Origin: JAFAVZ01 sp036009105
Lineage (GTDB): Bacteria > Acidobacteriota > Thermoanaerobaculia > Gp7-AA8
Assembly (NCBI GenBank): GCA_036009105.1
Contig: DASYMJ010000070.1
Span: 1-9,486 of the forward strand
Reading direction: 5' to 3'
Length of the DNA: 9,486 nt
This document shows, one piece after another, positions 6,689 to 9,486 of this stretch. The translations under genes and the position numbers were made by a program. Numbering within the stretch: position 1 is the stretch's first letter; each line of letters starts with the position of its first letter. A model generated the notes under the pieces. It ran no database searches. It was not told where the DNA came from and saw only the letters and a list, made by a program, of their open reading frames with translations.

Positions 6689-7180
6689 CTAGCGTTTTAC
6701 CATCTTCTTGACGTAACCGAGGAAGTCCTTGGAGACCAGCGTGTCGGCGGCGCCGATCACGCGGCGGATCATCACCAGCACATCCTCCTCGCCGGCCCAG
6801 TGCTCGCGCAGCACCTCGGCCTCGGTGTCGGCCAGCATCTTGTTCAGCACGTACACCGCGAACACGAGGTCGTCGAGGAAGCCGACGCCGGGGATGACGT
6901 CCGGCACGAAGTCGAGGGGGAAGACGTAGTACGCGATGCCGCTGCCGAGGAGGACCTTGTTCTTGCTGCTGACGCGCGCGTCGTTGGCCAGACGCCAGAG
7001 CAGGTTGAACACATCGGGCACCAGCAGCAGGTACTCGGCCGTCTTCTCCACCTTGCCGCCTTTTTTGTTCAGGTACTTCGAGATCGAGCCGCGGATGCGG
7101 TCGTAAAAACGGTCGGCGCGGTCCCGCGGCGGGACGGACACGGCCTCGGTCATCGCTTCGTTCAAGTCGTCATTTTCCAT
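6689..7180 (-). CDS. DUF1232 (YkvA-like) domain protein
   Basis: 163 aa. The DUF1232 core is about 69-115: YYVFPLDFVPDVIPGVGFLD corresponds to the family pattern Y-x-x-x-P-x-D-x-x-P-D-x-I-P-x-x-G-x-x-D-D, hydrophobic and possibly membrane-associated. An N-terminal basic amphipathic part (RFYDRIRGSISKYLNKK) and a helical C-terminus (VIRRVIG type, KDFLGYVKKMVKR) flank it. The family's biochemical role is unknown. The ATG at 7180 was chosen over a longer in-frame extension (to 7477) because GGAG sits 6 bases upstream (7187-7190), and the extra 99 residues are Ser/Arg-rich shadow sequence overlapping the neighbour. It overlaps the upstream gene by 11 bp and is followed after 2 bp by the secreted protein gene. 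Confidence 0.88.
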   Translation of the reverse strand: MENDDLNEAMTEAVSVPPRDRADRFYDRIRGSISKYLNKKGGKVEKTAEYLLLVPDVFNLLWRLANDARVSSKNKVLLGSGIAYYVFPLDFVPDVIPGVGFLDDLVFAVYVLNKMLADTEAEVLREHWAGEEDVLVMIRRVIGAADTLVSKDFLGYVKKMVKR

Positions 7181-7637
7181 CGAGAGCTCCGGGCAGATCG
7201 GCGCCTCCCCGGCCAAGCGTGACCTGGAGGCCTCCGTCGATGATCCAGATTTTGCGCACGTCTGCGCTGACGAACGGGGGCAAGAAGCGGTCCAGGGAGA
7301 CCACGAACGTCGCCGGAGGCTCGAACCCGACCAGCTCCTTCGGCAGTTTGGTCTGCACGATGGTGAAGAGGAACTGGGGGATGGGAATGGCCCCGAACGC
7401 CGAAGCGCTCCTGATCGGCACCCGCACCGTCGTCCCCTCGGCCAGCAGCTCCGTGATGTCGACCGAGAAGGGGACATTGAGCACCTTGCGGATGACGCCT
7501 TCCACCCGCAGCAGGCCGTTCGAGAAGCGGAGCGAGAGGCGCTCGATGGGCGGCACCTTCATCGTCTGCACGAGGTCATTGATGCGCGCCGCGTCGACGC
7601 GCAGCTCCAGGGTTTCCCAGGTGATGAAGTGTTGCAT
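7170..7637 (-). CDS. Conserved-looking hypothetical protein (155 aa)
   Basis: No family is recognised with confidence. The protein is strand-rich, with alternating hydrophobic segments (LSLRFSNGLLRVEGVIRK about 34-51, VPFSVDITELL, FVVSLDRFLPPFV, IWIIDGGLQVTLG about 130-142), no signal peptide and no cysteine. The pattern loosely recalls lipid-binding LmeA/DUF2993-like or BPI-like beta folds, but this is only an impression. It is the first gene of the three-gene group with the DUF1232 protein, overlapping it by 11 bp, so the two are probably co-translated and may work together. No Shine-Dalgarno sequence precedes the ATG at 7637. A CATAAT hexamer 8 bases upstream raises the possibility of a leaderless mRNA. 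Confidence 0.75.
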   Translation of the reverse strand: MQHFITWETLELRVDAARINDLVQTMKVPPIERLSLRFSNGLLRVEGVIRKVLNVPFSVDITELLAEGTTVRVPIRSASAFGAIPIPQFLFTIVQTKLPKELVGFEPPATFVVSLDRFLPPFVSADVRKIWIIDGGLQVTLGRGGADLPGALDGK

Positions 7638-7645
7638 CGGTGGCG

Positions 7646-7651
7646 ATTATG
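7646..7651 (-). promoter_or_regulatory. Candidate -10 element (CATAAT) of the 155-aa gene operon
   Basis: On the minus strand CATAAT matches TATAAT at five of six positions and stands 8 bases before the ATG at 7637. Transcription would therefore begin at or within a couple of bases of the start codon. No good -35 is seen; the expected place falls in the heptamer repeat arm starting at 7659. Confidence 0.35.
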
Positions 7652-7658
7652 CGGCATC

Positions 7659-7752
7659 GGGTGATCAGCGATCGGCGATCGGCGATCAGGAACGACAGAG
7701 GCCGCGTCCCGCCCGGTTCTCCTGCTCGCCGATCGCTGATCGCTGATCGCCC
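7659..7752. repeat. Heptamer inverted-repeat element, copy 2
   Basis: The arms at 7659-7690 and 7721-7752 are reverse complements at 29 of 32 positions, separated by 30 bases. Each arm is a run of 7-base units GCGATCR, so GATC recurs every 7 bp (seven GATC sites in the element). Two of the three mismatches become G-U pairs in plus-strand RNA. The element fills the divergent control region between the 155-aa gene and carB, and its arm ends 24 bases before the carB ATG. It is the second copy of the unit found at 5583-5689. Confidence 0.85.
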
Positions 7753-7759
7753 AACCATG

Positions 7760-7765
7760 TACTAT
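7760..7765 (+). promoter_or_regulatory. Candidate -10 element (TACTAT) of carB
   Basis: TACTAT matches TATAAT at four of six positions, with 11 bases between it and the carB ATG, so the predicted leader would be only about 4-5 nt. The corresponding -35 region (about 7737-7742, TGATCG) falls within the right arm of the heptamer repeat and is a poor match. There is room for no attenuator or riboswitch between this hexamer and carB. Confidence 0.35.
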
Positions 7766-7776
7766 CCTGCGGCGCG

Positions 7777-9486
7777 ATGCCCAAACGGACCGACCTCAAA
7801 ACCATCCTCGTCATCGGTTCGGGGCCGATCGTGATCGGGCAGGCGGTCGAGTTCGACTACTCCGGCACCCAGGCCTGCAAGGCGCTCAAGGACGAGGGGT
7901 ACCGGGTGGTCCTGGTCAACTCCAACCCGGCCACCATCATGACCGACCCGGAGTTCGCCGACCGGACCTACATCGAGCCGCTCACGCCGGAGACGCTGGA
8001 GCGGATCATCGCCCGGGAGAAGCCGGACGCCATCCTCCCCACCGTCGGCGGGCAGACCGGCATCAACCTGGCCATGGCCCTGTACGAGAACGGCGCGCTG
8101 GAGCGGCACAAGGTGGAGCTGATCGGCGCGAACTACGAGGCCATCAAGACGGCCGAGGACCGGCAGCTGTTCAAGGAGTGCATGACGCGCATCGGCGTCG
8201 ACGTCCCCCGGTCGGGCTACGCCGGCACGGTGGAAGAGGCGGAGCACTTCGCCACCAGCATCGGCTACCCGCTGGTCATCCGGCCGTCGTTCACCCTGGG
8301 CGGGTCGGGCGGCGGCATCGGGTACAACGTGGAAGAGCTGCGGGCCATCGTCGCCCGCGGGCTCGACCTCTCGCCGGTGCACCGCGTTTTGGTCGAGGAG
8401 TCGGTGATCGGCTGGAAAGAGTTCGAGCTGGAGGTGATGCGCGACAAGGCCGACAACGTGATCATCGTCTGCAGCATCGAGAACTTCGATGCGATGGGCG
8501 TGCACACCGGCGACTCCATCACCGTGGCGCCGCAGCAGACGCTGACCAACGTCGAGTACCAGGGCATGCGCGACGAGGCCAAGCGGATCATCCGCGCCAT
8601 CGGCGTGGAGACGGGCGGCTCGAACATCCAGTTCGCGGTGCATCCGCAGACCGGACGGCGCCTGGCCATCGAGATGAACCCGCGCGTCTCCCGCTCCTCC
8701 GCCCTGGCCTCGAAGGCGACCGGCTTCCCCATCGCCAAGTTCGCGGCGAAGCTCGCCGCCGGCTACACGCTGGACGAGATCCCGAACGACATCACCAGGA
8801 AAACGCCCGCCTCGTTCGAGCCATCCATCGACTACGTGGTGGTGAAGCTCCCCCGCTTCGCCTTCGAGAAGTTCCGGCAGACGCCGAAGACGCTCAGCTT
8901 CTCGATGCAGTCGGTCGGCGAGGCGATGGCCATCGGGCGGACGTTCAACGAGGCGCTGCAGAAGGGGCTCCGCTCCCTGGAGATCGGCGTGTCCGGCCTG
9001 GAGACGAAGAACACGCCGCGGGAGAAACTGCCCGAGCTGCTGCGCGTCCCCACCCCCGACCGCATCTTCGCCATCGGCGACGCCCTGCGCGCGGGGATGA
9101 CGGTGGACGAGATCCACGCCCTGTCGTACGTCGATCCCTGGTTCCTGCGGGAGATGCGCACGATCATCGAATTGGAAAGGACGATTGCTGGCCCTCTCCC
9201 CGCCGCGCGCGGAGAGGGTGGCCGAAGGCCGGGTGAGGGGCTCCTCGAGTACAAGCGCAACGGCTTCTCCGACCGCCAGCTGGCCACCCTCACCGGCCGC
9301 ACCGAGGGCGAGGTGAGGGAAGAGCGTCACGCCGCGGGCATCCGCCCCGTCTACAAACGCGTCGACACCTGCGCCGCGGAGTTCGAAGCCTCAACGCCCT
9401 ACCTCTACTCCACCTACGAGCAGGAGAACGAAGCAGCGCCGACCTCGCGCCGCAAGGTCATCATCCTCGGCTCCGGGCCGAACCGG
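7777..9486 (+). CDS. carB: Carbamoyl phosphate synthase large subunit CarB (3' end outside window)
   Basis: The ATP-dependent large subunit, which makes carbamoyl phosphate from bicarbonate and ammonia for pyrimidine and arginine synthesis. The first 570 of roughly 1,080 residues are present, ending just as the second synthetase half begins (VIILGSGPNR). MPKRTDLKTILVIGSGPIVI matches the E. coli start closely. Active-site positions of the first ATP-grasp unit fall at E. coli numbering: Arg129, Arg169, Glu215, His243, Gln285, Glu299 and Asn301. VDPWFL and PVYKRVDTCAAEF mark the oligomerisation domain and its exit. Residues about 472-488 (PLPAARGEGGRRPGEG) are encoded by a REP-like palindrome and do not resemble the family. 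There is no Shine-Dalgarno sequence. carA is not adjacent; the gene is divergent from the 155-aa gene. Confidence 0.97.
   Translation, partial: MPKRTDLKTILVIGSGPIVIGQAVEFDYSGTQACKALKDEGYRVVLVNSNPATIMTDPEFADRTYIEPLTPETLERIIAREKPDAILPTVGGQTGINLAMALYENGALERHKVELIGANYEAIKTAEDRQLFKECMTRIGVDVPRSGYAGTVEEAEHFATSIGYPLVIRPSFTLGGSGGGIGYNVEELRAIVARGLDLSPVHRVLVEESVIGWKEFELEVMRDKADNVIIVCSIENFDAMGVHTGDSITVAPQQTLTNVEYQGMRDEAKRIIRAIGVETGGSNIQFAVHPQTGRRLAIEMNPRVSRSSALASKATGFPIAKFAAKLAAGYTLDEIPNDITRKTPASFEPSIDYVVVKLPRFAFEKFRQTPKTLSFSMQSVGEAMAIGRTFNEALQKGLRSLEIGVSGLETKNTPREKLPELLRVPTPDRIFAIGDALRAGMTVDEIHALSYVDPWFLREMRTIIELERTIAGPLPAARGEGGRRPGEGLLEYKRNGFSDRQLATLTGRTEGEVREERHAAGIRPVYKRVDTCAAEFEASTPYLYSTYEQENEAAPTSRRKVIILGSGPNR
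9191..9240 (+). repeat. REP-like palindromic element inserted in frame in carB
   Basis: CCCTCTCC (9192-9199) pairs perfectly with GGAGAGGG (9211-9218) around a GC-only loop. A second small hairpin, GGCCGAAGGCC (9220-9230), follows, then GGGTGAGGGG. From memory, this CCCTCTCC...GGAGAGGGTG...GGGTGAGGGG layout is that of dispersed extragenic palindromes seen in many high-GC bacterial genomes. Here it sits inside an open reading frame without breaking it and supplies about 16 codons. Confidence 0.75.

Noticed and set aside
7181..7477. 99-residue N-terminal extension of the DUF1232 protein
   Set aside because: It is Ser/Arg/Pro-rich, lies over the coding sequence of the 155-aa protein, and a good GGAG marks the internal ATG at 7180.
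7753..7776. Pyrimidine attenuator or riboswitch before carB
   Set aside because: Only 24 bases separate the repeat arm from the ATG, and no leader hairpin, T-tract or conserved riboswitch core is visible.
9191..9240. carB palindrome as an intrinsic terminator or sequencing error
   Set aside because: The reading frame continues intact into highly conserved CarB sequence, there is no T-tract, and the structure is that of a known type of palindromic repeat.
7762..9330. Long minus-strand open frame (522 aa) opposite carB
   Set aside because: carB has conserved active-site residues throughout; the antisense frame has His/Arg/Asp-rich shadow composition and no recognisable domain.

Overview
This window looks like chromosomal DNA from a high-GC, diderm-type bacterium. 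MurE carries the DNPR motif of enzymes that add meso-diaminopimelate. From memory, the MraZ and CarB sequences and the style of small palindromic repeats resemble Acidobacteriota. That placement is an inference, since no database search was possible.

Layout. Positions 1-211 hold two inverted-repeat structures and a possible outward promoter just past murE. Positions 212-5476, all on the minus strand, hold the start of a division and cell wall (dcw) cluster in transcription order: mraZ, rsmH, ftsL, ftsI (with a PASTA domain), murE. The ftsL/ftsI and ftsI/murE junctions are ATGA overlaps. The rsmH/ftsL junction is instead split by 176 bp containing an inverted-repeat element. The expected next gene, murF, does not start within the 211 bp after murE. 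Upstream of mraZ is a clear MraZ-type operator: four GTGG boxes at an exact 10-bp period, overlapping a candidate promoter.

Positions 5477-5918 have no intact gene. They hold the mraZ control region, a long inverted repeat made of GCGATC-type heptamers, and a short frameshifted remnant that resembles the start of a polysaccharide deacetylase. Positions 5919-7637, minus strand, form a compact three-gene group: a 155-aa protein of unknown function, a DUF1232 (YkvA-like) protein, and a secreted protein with FG-GAP/VCBS-like motifs. A second heptamer inverted repeat (7659-7752) lies in the divergent control region before carB. carB (carbamoyl phosphate synthase large subunit, plus strand from 7777) runs off the window end, and no carA is adjacent.

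The main point of interest is the set of small palindromic elements. At least four structures of different sequence are scattered through otherwise ordinary housekeeping genes. One of them is an in-frame REP-like palindrome inside carB that is translated as a Gly/Pro/Arg-rich linker in the oligomerisation domain. I see no new multi-gene system such as a defence, mobile or biosynthetic cluster.
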